DNA from: Choristoneura fumiferana
Lineage: Eukaryota > Arthropoda > Insecta > Lepidoptera > Tortricidae
Reading direction: 5' to 3'
DNA length: 64,000 nucleotides
Assembly (NCBI RefSeq): GCF_025370935.1
Contig: NC_133485.1
Location: 8,336,734-8,400,733 of the forward strand
The notes under the pieces were generated by a model that saw nothing but the letters and a program-made list of their open reading frames with translations, ran no database searches and had not been told where the DNA came from. Positions 47,101 through 56,967 of the stretch are shown here, piece by piece (the stretch's first letter is position 1; each line of letters begins with the position of its first letter). The translations under genes were made by a program, and so were the position numbers.

Positions 47101-48051
47101 GATTTATTTGCTTCTTTCTGTCAAGAGTTTAATAAACGCCCATTAGACTACCAATGCAAGCAACTTTCGACACAGTCATTAATTTTAACTCTACATCTCT
47201 ACATACGTTTAAATTATTAAGTGTTTTCCTTAAAAGCGCATTGTCGTCGTCACCGTGAAGCGCGCGATTAATCATTGCCTTTAACATGATGGAAAAATAA
47301 CGAAGCCCTTTGCCGAATTCAAACAGAAAGTAACAGAAACACGCAAGGCTCGGCTGACAGCGAATCAAATACTGTTCAGATTTCCACGAATTTGAAAAGC
47401 TCGCTTCATTTGCATACCATTCGATGTTAGGTCTTTATTTGGGCTGATCATGTAAATCGCCTATTAAATTGCGGCCAACATCGTTTCGGCCAAGAAACAC
47501 GGTAAACAAACTATTGAGGAAAGTTGCGTGCTTGTAAAATACCTAAAAATGTCTTGAGCCCTTAATATATTCTTGTATTTTAACACGAGGCATGCCACTT
47601 AAGGGGCATTGATGCAAAAGGCAAGGAGTGTGCTCAAAAATACGAGTATATTTGTATTGTAATATATGAGTACGTGATTGATCCCTAATTTTGTCCATAT
47701 GTATTTCTGTAACTATTAATAATTAAACTAAATCGAGAAAAGTCATAACGTTCAATACAGTTACACTAAGTGACTAAAGGATAGATAGCTTATTAAATTA
47801 TTATGATAATGTTAATGCTCAAAATTAAGCAAACTGTACTAACTAATATAGTACTCGTCAAATTACACAAAAAACGACAGTTAATTGTCAGTCAGTACAT
47901 TAAAATTTTATTTTAAGCAGGGTCTAATAAAGGAACCGATAAAGATCGGACGATAAGATATATAGTCACGCAATTAAGTCGGATTGTATAAATGGTTAAG
48001 TACCTACGTTGTCGTACTTACGTCGCTATCACTGTCTGAGTCAAATGACAT
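32156..48051 (-). CDS. DNAI1: DNAI1, axonemal dynein intermediate chain 1 (complete)
   Basis: DNAI1 is a WD-repeat intermediate chain of the outer dynein arm, which docks the motor on axonemal doublets; in insects this means mainly the sperm flagellum. Seventeen exons: 48051-48022, 47117-47010, 46761-46557, 45178-45047, 44457-44341, 43950-43829, 43248-43114, 42909-42780, 41754-41587, 41258-41115, 41026-40917, 40499-40322, 39260-39032, 38320-38221, 36942-36809, 32873-32780, 32242-32156. All phases agree, giving 740 aa (human 699). Landmarks: AELEEDVGRILTTINP near the N-terminus; ANQFNFCERAALTYNNP; RLVNQNIFDDIAQDYRYWDD; LLPLWKFQYEPMSKHAV opening the WD region; then WD units with YSIKNPAFPEY, YDGNVCVYN, GDGRVVQWA, CSGDWRIKIWED, VGDVKWAPYSSTVFAA and LKLSPNLRVM; and a C-terminal KLDKLLSLVRDPPF. 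Exons 4-5 add a Glu/Pro-rich acidic segment. Exon 1 encodes only MSFDSDSDSD and is the least certain part. Confidence 0.95.
32960..33032 (-). tRNA. tRNA-Thr (anticodon UGU)
   Basis: The 73-base minus-strand cloverleaf is complete: acceptor GCCTCCA pairs with TGGGGGC, D stem GCTC/GAGC, anticodon stem CTGGT/ACCAG around CTTGTAA (anticodon TGT), and T stem GAGAG/CTCTC around TTCAAAT, with discriminator A. The internal A and B boxes are canonical. A run of T (plus-strand AAAAAA at about 32942) follows some 13 bases downstream as the Pol III stop. No CCA is encoded, as expected for a nuclear eukaryotic gene. It lies in DNAI1 intron 15 on the same strand as DNAI1. Confidence 0.97.
33240..33370 (+). 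repeat. Short interspersed repeat with (TATTG)n tail
   Basis: 'ggtaggtcgcctattgctca', 'ctggtgtacaataaagagtc' and then six TATTG-type units. It is the forward version of the element at 5668-5790. Confidence 0.8.
34886..35130 (-). repeat. MITE of the 'ggttccgtacccaaagggta' family
   Basis: It contains 'agggttccgtacccaaaggg', 'cgctgtccgtccgtctgtca', 'ccaggctgtatctcatgaac' and 'gggggcccccatacaacaaa', the standard order of a very abundant lepidopteran MITE (reverse orientation). Confidence 0.88.
35215..35345 (+). repeat. Short repeat 'gtcaaagtcaaaatgtcttta'
   Basis: 'gtcaaagtcaaaatgtcttt' followed by 'aacaagcacttatgaatgtc', 'taccaccggttcgaaaaaac' and 'gttgagaagagtctggcaat' is a well-known lepidopteran repeat block. 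The minus-strand ORF across it (DSSQQGFFEPVVDFFDIHKC) is a by-product. Confidence 0.85.
36003..36140. repeat. Diverged MITE of the 'gggtggaacc' family
   Basis: 'ggggtggaaccgttgtacta', 'gttatgttgacatcccatac' and 'gtcaaagaaatcatagcgaa' follow the order seen at 6540-6700. Confidence 0.7.
36943..38220. other. DNAI1 intron 14, with a GC-rich palindromic block
   Basis: At 37290-37309 there is a perfect 20-base palindrome, ggagctccgcgcggagctcc, followed at 37378-37435 by G- and C-runs ('gcggggggttacgtcccccg', 'cgggggctccacccccc'). Around it are AT-rich blocks with 'ggtcgaaattg', suggesting a composite repeat. No exon seen. Confidence 0.6.
38394..38500 (-). repeat. Partial SINE, 3' end, reverse
   Basis: 'atcatcatcatcccagccta', 'cccactgctgggcacaggcc' and 'gttcccacgcgggcccagcg' are the reverse complement of the 3' part of the SINE at 20104-20398. 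The tRNA-like head is absent. Confidence 0.9.
38696..38900 (+). repeat. MITE 'aacccccgacgcaaaaagagg' family, copy 2
   Basis: It begins 'ttaacccccgacgcaaaaag' and continues 'gggtgtaataagtttgactg', 'ctgtctgtctgtggcaccac', 'cttaaacgggtggaccgatt'. It matches 31423-31550 in reverse complement. Confidence 0.88.
39261..40321. other. DNAI1 intron 12
   Basis: AT-rich intron without a recognised repeat family, apart from short inverted 'ccctaggtaat'-like pieces near 40020-40070. Confidence 0.5.
40651..40780. repeat. MITE 'ggggctgtttcaccatccattgatt' family, copy D
   Basis: 'gaggggctatttcaccatcc' and 'gttaactgacggttaaatgt' on the left pair with 'agacggcatcaaatttaacc' on the right; the far right end is degraded. 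The flank 'ttgtctaacacactta' also precedes copy C near 31040. Confidence 0.82.
41312..41456. repeat. Small element with inverted 'ccgggc' ends
   Basis: 'gtccgggcaccgctgcaggg' at the left and 'cactgcgcccggatagc' at the right are imperfect inverted repeats around about 120 bases, in DNAI1 intron 9. No relatives in this window. Confidence 0.4.
42000..42440 (-). repeat. Diverged retroposon in DNAI1 intron 8
   Basis: The minus strand carries 'ccggcacttggagtctaaaa' and 'tcttccgtcgctttaggg' (as its complement), and the plus strand 'gcgaaacatgtcgggcatac' and 'gtctcacggtagtttt'. The latter two resemble 18340-18440. It is probably a chimeric LINE/SINE remnant; borders unclear. Confidence 0.45.
42499..42636. 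repeat. Near-perfect palindromic MITE, 57-bp arms
   Basis: The arm starting 'gtacagtcaagggcaaagat' is repeated in exact inverse ending 'atctttgcccttgactgtac'. Arms of about 57 bases flank a loop of about 24 bases. No ORF. It lies in DNAI1 intron 8. Confidence 0.93.
45372..46040 (-). repeat. Long-hairpin repeat element, copy 2 (reverse)
   Basis: The hairpin at 45372-45660 has arms 'accgactacaaaacccttgg' through 'ctcagcacgacccagca' and their inverse. The adjacent 380 bases to 46040 are the reverse complement of about 215-570. The copy is inside DNAI1 intron 3. It is diverged from copy 1 by substitutions and small indels. Confidence 0.82.
46041..46556. other. DNAI1 intron 3, remainder
   Basis: AT-rich, includes 'ttttgaagtcgattaaaaat', which may be the far end of the hairpin-type element. 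No exon seen. Confidence 0.45.
47118..48021. other. DNAI1 intron 1
   Basis: AT-rich intron separating the tiny first coding exon from exon 2. No recognised repeat. Because exon 1 is so short, the intron 1 assignment is less certain than the others. Confidence 0.5.
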
Positions 48052-49148
48052 TATAAATTTAAAACCAAAAAATAAATTACTTGCACGCACACGCACAGGC
48101 AGTGCGAAGACACGTCTACGGCGAATAAGGTAGCGGACAAATTTGCTGCACTGTTGGAAACATTGACTAAATTTGTATACATCTATATCGTTTGCCAACT
48201 TCCGTACTTACCAACATTAACTGTGATGTAAACTACATCAATTTATAATAACGGTAATGCTACTGTTTAGCTCGAAGTAAGGACAACAACGAAAAACAAC
48301 CCACATTAAAGGTTAAGTTTTCAGACGTCAACCTGTTGCGAGCTATTTTTGACTTAGACTAAACTCAGTTGGTAGTCTATTTTTATACCATCAGGTAGAA
48401 ATTACTCGTAAATAGGTACGAAAGCACTAAAATTTTCTTCGTAAAATTACTTATGTAAAAAAGTAGGTAGTATCAGTACGTAGTTGCGGCTGAATTTGAG
48501 TTAATCTAAACACTTCAAATATCTAACTCTAGTGATAGAAATGCCTAACCGTAGCATACTTAGAGCTGGAAGATAAAGTTGCTCAAATGTAACGATATTA
48601 TTATTTTGACATCCTTTTTGTTTTTACTACCAGAATCATATGCTGGTCGAACTTAGTAATTTTAGCTTAATTTTTCTTTCTGCAAACTGTACTAAGTTGG
48701 CAAACTCCGCCCCTGCCTGGGCGTGTCACCAAATTCTAATTACTAGTCGTGTCTGGCTGCAACTAGTACAGCGGCGTCACGACATCCAAGCTGCCGTGGA
48801 CATACTTGCCAACTCGCTATCAGATACATAGCTTGTATCCTTTTATTCGAAGAAGGTTGAACATTCTGCAGCGACTGCAGAGGATTCTCAAGACGTCAGA
48901 TATAAAGCGAGGCCCATCAATTCCACAAAGGTAAAACTTTGCGAGAATCTAATTATAGCTACACAGTGCCATGTCTAAAGTCTCGTTAGTTGTGAGACGA
49001 AGAATCATGATTTATAAGCTTTTTTTTTTTAAAGAGGTATTCTACCATATTCCTCAGTTTATTTGCAGAATGAAATTGGTTCGACATTTAAAATAAAGCA
49101 TGTGAAAACACACAATCGTACAGTAATGGTTATCAAATTAAAGCTGGT
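48052..49148. promoter_or_regulatory. Upstream region of DNAI1
   Basis: It should contain the DNAI1 promoter (minus strand). I looked for an RFX X-box, typical of ciliary genes, and did not find a convincing one. The ORF at 48640-48831 resembles nothing known. Confidence 0.35.
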
Positions 49149-49165
49149 GACCGAAGATGGTGACA

Positions 49166-49170
49166 CAAAA
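49166..49170. repeat. Target-site duplication, left
   Basis: CAAAA precedes the 5' LTR and is repeated at 56968-56972 directly after the 3' LTR. A 5-bp duplication is usual for BEL/Pao. Confidence 0.88.
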
Positions 49171-49749
49171 TGTTTACGCAAAACGTAACATCGTAGGTCG
49201 GGTCGTGTAGAAGTCACTTTACGAGAATGTGATGGACCCTTAAATCATTTTTATTGTTTTTGACAGCCTATGTATGTCAATGGACCGGTCACTCATTCGA
49301 CCGGGCAGTCATTCAAAAGCACTGAGAGACGTTGCACGTAACGGTCTCGGGGTCAGAGCGGAGCTCTCAGTGTCAAATCGTGTCATTAAGTTAATCTAAG
49401 ATCATCTGAATCATATTTATAGATATAAACAGTTGTACGGTATCAGGAACGCGATAATATAGTGGTGAACGTAATCGCAGTTTAATTTCATCTTCATAAC
49501 CTCAACCCTTCACAAGACACCGGCGGCAGCTAGCTACAGGAGGCGGCAGCTGTCCAGACCGATCCCAGGGGCTCGGGAGAGGGTCTGCCTTCACATCGGC
49601 ATCATCACCGACGACCAAGGCGCGGCCTGCACATCGAACCCGCGAGGCCAGCGGTTTGGTCTAAGTATTAACGTCAGCGGCGCAGGGTGCGCACGCACAT
49701 CTAATCAAATTCAACCCACCGGCAGTTCTCAGGGCGAGAATTGCCAACA
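49171..49749 (+). repeat. 5' LTR of BEL/Pao element
   Basis: It begins TGTTTACGCAAAACG and ends GAATTGCCAACA, giving TG...CA termini. It matches 56386-56967 throughout, with scattered small indels and few substitutions. A possible primer-binding site starts at the TGG about 49754-49756, a few bases inside. Confidence 0.95.
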
Positions 49750-50595
49750 TTTTTGGTGGAACCCATGAGAGGGAGCAGAACGTTAGAAGAACGTTAGAGA
49801 AGAATCAGCACGATAACGTACGTCGCAGGGCGCGTGTACCTACTTCATTATCATCTCGGCACGGCGGGCGCCGCGCGCGCATACTTCACATCATATCATC
49901 ATAATATTAAGACATTAAATTCAGTGCGCGTTAAGTCATTTTCGCAGTGAGTGAAAGTGCGGTTTAAATAGTGCAATAGGTATTGACACTCGAAATATTC
50001 ATCATTGGAAGAAATTTCGCCGCCATCTTGTTGCGAGTAGCAAACAAGCAAGCAAGTCATCACACAAATCATCGGAGAACGGACGGAACTCGGCAAGTCA
50101 CTTCATTCATTCATTCAAAGACTTTTAAGTGTTTTTATACATTGTCATTCACTTCACTCCGATCAATTCGGACGACTTGCGAGTTGCATTATCTATGGTC
50201 AGATGAGCGCATAACTGACTCATTCATTCGTTCATTTGTGGCAAATGTCATTTATTTATCAACATAATCAACAATCGTTATCTGTAATCAATAACTAACC
50301 TTATCATTTTCACGTTATCAGTTAATCATTACGGCATAAGTAAACAAATGCTGTTTTAGTGAGGTTTAAGTTTAAATACAGTGTTGTGTTTAATTTGATC
50401 AAACAGTGAGATTTATTGTTGATATTGCGCATCGATTGTTGTTAGTTTACTTTAGGTAAGTAGGTAGTTTAAAACAAGTTTGGATCACAGGGTGTGACTA
50501 TTGTTATTCAGTGTAGGCATTTATCGTTCGTCATTGAATTCAGAGGTTATTTACTTGATTTAAACACATCAAGTACTTCATTCATTTAAGTCAAT
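49750..50595 (+). other. BEL leader (5' untranslated region)
   Basis: It runs from the LTR end to the gag start and includes the putative primer-binding site 'tggtggaacccatgaga' near 49754. Short ORFs are not recognisable. Confidence 0.6.
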
Positions 50596-52161
50596 ATGCC
50601 TCCTAAAATTCATGCCAAGATTCAATTTATGTCGAAATATCGCATGCTGACAGATTTCGCTAGTACAATAAGCGAAGCCCAAGGTACATCAGCGGTGGCA
50701 GTAGCTAAACGTAATTTCGGTTCATATTATAATCAGTTCGTACTAGCATATGAAGCGTTGCTTGGTCTTTCGTCAGAGGAGATTCCTGAGGGAGAAATGG
50801 AACAAATTCACGCACAGTTCAGTGAAATCAATAAGTTACTTGTCAAGTTGGAGCAGGCATCGGAGGGCAGGGGGTCCGCAGACGAGCCTAGGATACCTCA
50901 TCATAGCCAGGTAATGGCAAAGTTGCCTTCCATTGAACTGCCTAAGTTTAGCGGCAGGCCAATGGAGTGGATGTCATTCTTTGATCTCTTTCAATCCTTG
51001 GTCCATTCACGGGACATTTCAGATTCGGAGAAGCATTTTTATTTGCGAGCATCACTGTCGGGTGAGGCGTTATCGGTTATACGTCAGCTACCGATGGATG
51101 GTCAAAATTATTCAGTGGCACTGAAATTGCTCACAGATAGGTATCAGAACCACAGGATGCTGGTAGATACATACTTGTCACAGATCACCAACCTACCGGT
51201 CATTAACAATGTTGAGAGGTTAAGGTCAGATTTCTATGATCCTCTCCGAGAGTCTATTCAGGCACTGGAAAAGCTTAAACAACCAATTAACGAATGGTCA
51301 TATTTAATTGTGTTTTTAATCATACAGAAGCTGCCAACATTGATCAGGTCAGCATTCGAACAGCGGTATGGGACGTGTCATCAGGTTCTACCCAGTGTTC
51401 ATCAACTGCTCGAAGTACTCGACGAGCAATGCAGGGTGCAACTCGCCGTGTCACCAGCACCGGAAGCGGCTTCAGGGAGAAGCTACCACCGGCCACCACC
51501 ACGACGAGGACGGCAGGGTGCGTCCACCTCGGGGGCACGTGGCAGGCCAGCACGTGGAGTGCATAAAGTTCATCAGGTGAATTCTATTTCATCATGTTCA
51601 TTTTGTAGCGGTGACCACTCATTATATAAATGTGTAGACTTTCTAAGTATGTCACCAGTAGCACGCAAGGCGTGGGCGAAACGTAGCGGTCACTGTTTTA
51701 AGTGCTTGAGGTTGCACTATGCTAGGGACTGCAGTCAACGGAATTGGTGTCTGCACTGCAAGTCTCCTGAGCACAATTCACTCATTTGTAATGCAGGGGC
51801 AGCTCCTAAGGCTAGGGAATCGCCTGAAAGGGACCAACCTGTGGTGTCAACATTAGGCCACGGTAGGCAATCGCCCAAGCGTCAGTCACCGGGCAGGCAA
51901 CCCCAGCATCATGCACAAGGCGTGGGCCAGGGTGGCTACCCACTTGTGTGTGCACCTCAACCGAGCCAGGGCGGCCACTCAGATATACCAGTGAGTCAAC
52001 CACTGTACCAGGAAGCTCCATCAGCTCAGGCGATGGCAGCTTACCGGCCAAGGCCTCCGGTAGGGGCAAGGGCACAGTGGGCTCAGTCTGAGTATCAGGC
52101 ACTGAGGTATGGGCAGCGGATCAGCCCCATTCCTCCACAATCACCACCATCTCCTCAATGA
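50596..52161 (+). CDS. BEL/Pao Gag protein
   Basis: Open frame of 521 residues. Residues about 110-230 match the Pao-type gag core, with PKFSGRPMEWMSFFDLFQSL and SGEALSVIRQLP. From about residue 335 come three Cys/His knuckles: CSFCSGDHSLYKC, CFKCLRLHYARDC and CLHCKSPEHNSLIC. A Pro/Gln-rich tail follows. Knuckles bind the element RNA during particle assembly in this family. The frame ends at TGA (52159-52161), after which the same frame continues into the protease region, so the stop may be a lesion or a regulated stop. Confidence 0.92.
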   Translation: MPPKIHAKIQFMSKYRMLTDFASTISEAQGTSAVAVAKRNFGSYYNQFVLAYEALLGLSSEEIPEGEMEQIHAQFSEINKLLVKLEQASEGRGSADEPRIPHHSQVMAKLPSIELPKFSGRPMEWMSFFDLFQSLVHSRDISDSEKHFYLRASLSGEALSVIRQLPMDGQNYSVALKLLTDRYQNHRMLVDTYLSQITNLPVINNVERLRSDFYDPLRESIQALEKLKQPINEWSYLIVFLIIQKLPTLIRSAFEQRYGTCHQVLPSVHQLLEVLDEQCRVQLAVSPAPEAASGRSYHRPPPRRGRQGASTSGARGRPARGVHKVHQVNSISSCSFCSGDHSLYKCVDFLSMSPVARKAWAKRSGHCFKCLRLHYARDCSQRNWCLHCKSPEHNSLICNAGAAPKARESPERDQPVVSTLGHGRQSPKRQSPGRQPQHHAQGVGQGGYPLVCAPQPSQGGHSDIPVSQPLYQEAPSAQAMAAYRPRPPVGARAQWAQSEYQALRYGQRISPIPPQSPPSPQ

Positions 52162-55100
52162 GATGCTACCACTGTTGGTGTGACACAGTCATTACCAGTC
52201 ACCATTTGTCCCACGGCGGTAGTAATGGTGAAATCAGGTGATGGCAATTATTTTAAGGTTAGGGCCTTACTCGACACCGGGGCGAGTGTCTCAGTAATTA
52301 AACAGTCAATAGTTCAAAGGTTAAAATTACACCAACAGTCTAATGGTAATAATATTTATGGAGTTGGTCAGCAACGGGTAAAGGTACCTGGTTCAATAGT
52401 CAAGTTAATAATCAAACCTGTAGGTAAACAGGTACCCATCATTAGTACAATAGCTTCAGTCATGTATTCACTAACGGGAAACATTCCATCATATGACACT
52501 CAGCTCAAAGATCAATTACGGTTGTCACATATCATATTAGCTGATGGCAAGTTTGACAAAGCCTCAGATGTGGACATCATTTTAGGTACTGACATATTAA
52601 ATTATGTACTCGATGGTTCAAAGATTTCCACTCACGTTCCAGGAATAGCAGCCATGCTTTGGACATGTCATCATGGGTTCATTGACCTCGACTCACCAGT
52701 CAGCGGTGACGTCATCACAGTCAGCGGGTACGTCCGTGGAGGACTACGGCCTGCACGCCACTAGACTCGAGGAGGTGCTCGAGCGGTTTTGGAAGGTCGA
52801 GGAGCCGCCTTCGAAGCCTGCAGTTCATCCAGATCACATGGAATGCGAAAGGTTGTACATTTCCACTACTCAACGTCTGCCTGACGGCAAATACATAGTC
52901 AGGTTACCGTTACTTTCAACACGCTCATCATTAGGCGAGTCAAGGTCGCTTGCAATGAAAAGGTTGCGAGCTTTGGAGAGAAAAATGTCTAAGGACGCAC
53001 TTTTCGCCTCCAAGTATAAAGATTTCATGAGAGAGTACGAAACTCTCGGTCATATGTCAAAATCGGATTTTCAATTTAACTCAGAACATTTTGTCATACC
53101 GCATCACGGTATCTTCAAACGAGGCACCGATAAAATCAGAGTTGTATTCGACGGATCAGGGCGATCGTCCACAGGTGTGTCACTCAATCAATGCCTTCAC
53201 TCTGGGCAACCTCTTCAAAATGATATCACTAAAATCATTTTAATTTTCGACGTCATCAAGTGGTATTCACTACTGACATCAAAATGATGTTTCGTCAAAC
53301 ATTTGTTCACCCAGATGATAGGAAATATCAATTAATCCTCTGGAGGGAGGATCCGTCACACGATGTTCAGGTATATGAATTAAATACTAATACCTACGGG
53401 CTGAGGTCAAGTCCATTCATAGCTATACGGACGGTGTTGCTACTAGCGGACGATTGGGAGGTGTCGCATCCAATTCACACGCAGCACACGTCATGCGACG
53501 AGATATCTTCGTTGATGATATCCTCACAGGAGCAGACTCCGTGGCAGAGGCTCAACAGCTCAAGCAAGAGCTCATAGCGCTACGGGAGCGCAGGTTATGA
53601 GTTACGTAAATGGTCGTCCAATAGTAGGGAGCTATTGCGTGACTTACCGGAGGAGTATTGCGAGCTGCCACACTCATTTGATACTGAGGATAAAAGTTCA
53701 TCAAGGTATTAGGTGTTCAATGGGATCCAGTGTCAGACTCAATGGCATATCAAATCAACGTGCCACTTGGTCACCCTCCTACGAAACGTAGCGTGCTCAG
53801 TACAATCGCACGTTTGTACGACCCGTGTGGTTATTGCGCACCAGTCATATTTCGATTCAAAGTATTCTTACAGTCATTATTCTCGGATGGCTCAACTGGG
53901 ACGAGCCGATCAATCAAAATCAAATCACTCAGTGGACGAACTTACGCAGGATCTCAATCATTTGTCTCATTTACAGATTCAACGGTGTGTCTCACTACCG
54001 AGCGCCGTTTCATACTCATTGCACGGTTTCGGCGACGCCTCGGAGCTGGGATACGCGGCGAGCGTCTATCTACGGACGGTGGATGCATCAGGACATGTCA
54101 AGGTCAGCTTAGTCATTGCTAAATCACGCGTCGCGTCACATAAACCAAGCAGACGATTCCAAAATTGGAACTCAACGCAGCTCACCTGGTATGCAAACTG
54201 CTTAATCACGTCGCAGATTCGTACGACGACTCTGTTCAGTTAGAGACTATCAATGCTTGGTCAGATAGCAGTATTGTTTTGTCATGGCTCAAGGCCAAAC
54301 CTCACATGTTACAAACATTTGAATGTAACAGGGTACAGGACATTCAACAGTCCAAACGTCACATCACATGGCGTCATGTCAGATCAGAGCGTAATCCGTC
54401 AGATGTCGCTTCACGCGGAATGTCCGCAAGGGAATTAATTCAATTTAAATTGTGGTGGTCACCTGATTGGTTATTGCGGGAGGAATCCCAGTGGCCACAG
54501 TTACCAGTCACTATACCTCAAGAGTTACCAGGTTTCAAGAAATTAGTTCATTTTGTTACGCCAGTAGAGTCGTGGGAAGACGCACTCTTATCACGTGTCA
54601 GTTCATATAGCAAACTAATCAATGTCAGTGCATTCATACTTAGATTTTGTAAAAATATCAAGTTGCCGAGGGAGCAAAGGAATCTTCAGTCTACACTGTC
54701 ATTGGACGAGATTCGCGCAGCTACTAAACATTGGATAGGTAAAGTTCAATTAGACGCTTTCAAGGAAGAAATTGTTATGGTCAAACAAGGAAAGCTGGTC
54801 TGTAAATCATTGCAGAAGCTTAGCGTTTTCGTCGATGACGAAAACTTACTGCGTGTCGGCGGACGACTACGTAAATCAGCTCTACCATATGGAGCAAAGC
54901 ATCCATATCTCATACCTAAGGATCATAAATGGGGTCAGTTACTCATCGAATACTATCACAGGTCATATTGTCATGCAGCGACGAACGCGCTCATTGCTAT
55001 AATCCGGAGGGAATATTGGTTTCCGTCACTCCGACGTCAAGTTTCAAGGGTTATCAGGAAATGTTTAGTTTGTTTCAGATTCAATTCATCGGTTCAACCG

Positions 55101-55960
55101 CCATTCATGGCAGATTTACCGGCTGACCGAGTCACGGCAGCACGGCCTTTCTCAGGTGTTGCGACAGACTTCGCAGGCCCATATTTAGTTAAGAGTAGTT
55201 TATTAAGGAATGCTAAATCAGTCAAAGCTTACCTATGTGTGTTTGTCTGTTTAGGAACCAAGGCGGTTCATCTCGAGGTGGTTTCAGCATTGACGATCGA
55301 GGCATTCATCGCGTCGTTCACCAGGTTTGTCAGCCGACGAGGGCTGCCTTCACTCGTCCGATCGGATCGAGGTACCAATTTGTTGGCTCTAATTCTTACC
55401 TGCGTGATGTCAATCAGTTTCTGGTCAATAATGAGACTGTACTCAAGGGGGAATTTGCACGTCAAAATATTCGCTGGGAATTCAACCCAGCAGGAGCTCC
55501 TCACATGTCTGGTTTGGTAGAGTCAGCTGTCAAGCATGCCAAGCTTTTACTCAGCGAGAGGCTGGAGACACTATCTTCACGTTTGAGGAACTATCAACTC
55601 TATTTTCAAAAAATAGAGTCCATAATGAATTCAAGGCCGTTAGTTCCTATGAGTGAGGATCCGTCAGATTCGAAGTGCTCACACCGGGGCACTTTCTCAT
55701 TGGTCAACCATTAGTAGCTCTACCTGAAACCACATTGGAAGGACACTAAGACGTCGAGGTTATCACGTTTCAGGTATTCAAAAAATGTATCAATCAATCT
55801 GGTCAAGGTGGCATATTGAGTATCTCAATAATTTACAAGCGCGTAATGGTATTCTCAAGTCAATAACCTCGAACTGAATGATCTGGTTCTCATTAAGGAT
55901 GAGAACCACCTCCATTACAATGGAGGCGTGGTAGAGTCATTGAAGTGTATAGGGAACTGA
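52162..55960 (+). pseudogene. BEL/Pao Pol region, frame-broken
   Basis: Recognisable in order: aspartic protease (LLDTGASVSVIKQS near 52268); the reverse transcriptase thumb-to-finger region (VVFDGSG near 53145, and FVDDI at 53508-53522, which holds the catalytic aspartates); RNase H (LHGFGDASELGYAASVYLR near 54020); an integrase zinc domain (HRSYCH ... CLVC, 54959-55080); integrase core (ATDFAGPY near 55163, SDRGTN near 55365, and HMSGLVESA near 55503, which holds the glutamate); and the Pao tail GHFLIGQPL near 55690. The frame changes at about 52720, 53250, 53480, 53590, 54100, 55380 and 55675, so the protein is interrupted. Some breaks may be assembly errors rather than mutations. I describe the parts only. 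Confidence 0.9.
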
Positions 55961-56385
55961 CCAGAATGTCAGATTGTCAGTCAGTAAATTAAAAGACTCA
56001 AGGTGGCGAACTCATACGCCCAGTAGTCAAGTGTAAATTGCCTATAATAATAAGTAAGGTCAATCATAATCATATTTTTCTATTTGGTAAGGGCACCAAT
56101 TGATATTGTGTAATTTATAATCATCTTGTATCTCTATGTAGACCCTCAGTCTAATGGATATTGTTTCATTTCATGTGTATAATGTATGGAAAATCAACTC
56201 TTAGGATAAGTCATAGTCAATTGTATACCTACATTTTCAGGATAGGTAGAGCGTTTATTCATGTGCTACACCTAAGTGCATATGTCAGCTGTTTATCAGT
56301 AGATCATAAGTCAATATTTTGTAAGTAGAGTCAATAGTGGCTTGCAAGTGTTCAGTCCATCTTTCGCCTGGCCCTGGCAGGAAAT
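55961..56385 (+). other. BEL 3' non-coding segment
   Basis: AT-rich sequence between the end of pol and the 3' LTR, ending 'ctggccctggcaggaaa', which may serve as a polypurine tract though it is short. Confidence 0.5.
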
Positions 56386-56967
56386 GTTTACGCAAAACGT
56401 AACATCGTAGGTCGGGTCGTGTAGAAGTCACTTTACGGAGAATGTGTGATGGACGCTTAAATCATTTTTATTGTTTTTGACAGCCTATGTATGTCAATGG
56501 ACCGGTCACTCATTCGACCGGCAGTCATTCAAAAGCACTGAGAGAAGGTGCACGTCAGTAACGGTCTCGGGGTCAGAGCGGAGCTCTCAGTGTCAAATCG
56601 TGTCATTAAGTTAATCTAATCATCTGAATCATATTTATAGATATAAACAGTTACGGTATCAGGAACGCGATAATATAGTGGTGAACGTAATCGCAGTTTA
56701 ATTTCATCTTCATAACCTCAACCCTTCACAAGACACCGCGGCAGCTAGCTACAGGAGGAGCGGCAGCTGTCCAGACCGATCCCAGGGGCTCGGGAGAGGG
56801 TCTGCCTTCACATCGGCATCATCAGACGACGACCAAGGCGCGGCCTGCACATCGAACCCGCGAGGCCAGCGGTTTGGTCTAAGTATCAACGTCAGCGGCG
56901 CAGGGTGCGCACGCACATCACATCAAATTCAACCCACCGGCAGTTCTCAGGGCGAGAATTGCCAACA
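56386..56967 (+). repeat. 3' LTR of BEL/Pao element
   Basis: Same termini as the 5' LTR (TGTTTACG ... GCCAACA). Differences from it are mostly 1-3 base insertions or deletions, for instance near 56415, 56543, 56620 and 56820. Confidence 0.95.

Larger units (their letters stand above)
49171..56967 (+). mobile_element. BEL/Pao LTR retrotransposon, 7.8 kb, with LTRs and TSD
   Basis: The layout is 5' LTR, about 850-bp leader, gag, then pol in the BEL order: aspartic protease, reverse transcriptase, RNase H, integrase. This is followed by the 3' LTR with no env seen. The gag zinc knuckles, the Pao-type protease and the LTPGHFLIGQPL motif at the integrase end assign it to BEL/Pao. Pol has an in-frame stop and several frame breaks in this copy, so as written it cannot make a full polyprotein. 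It lies 1.1 kb upstream of DNAI1 and inside a MITE. Confidence 0.94.

Noticed and set aside
48640..48831. 63-aa ORF upstream of DNAI1
   Set aside because: No recognisable domain, no splice partners, and it lies in likely promoter DNA.
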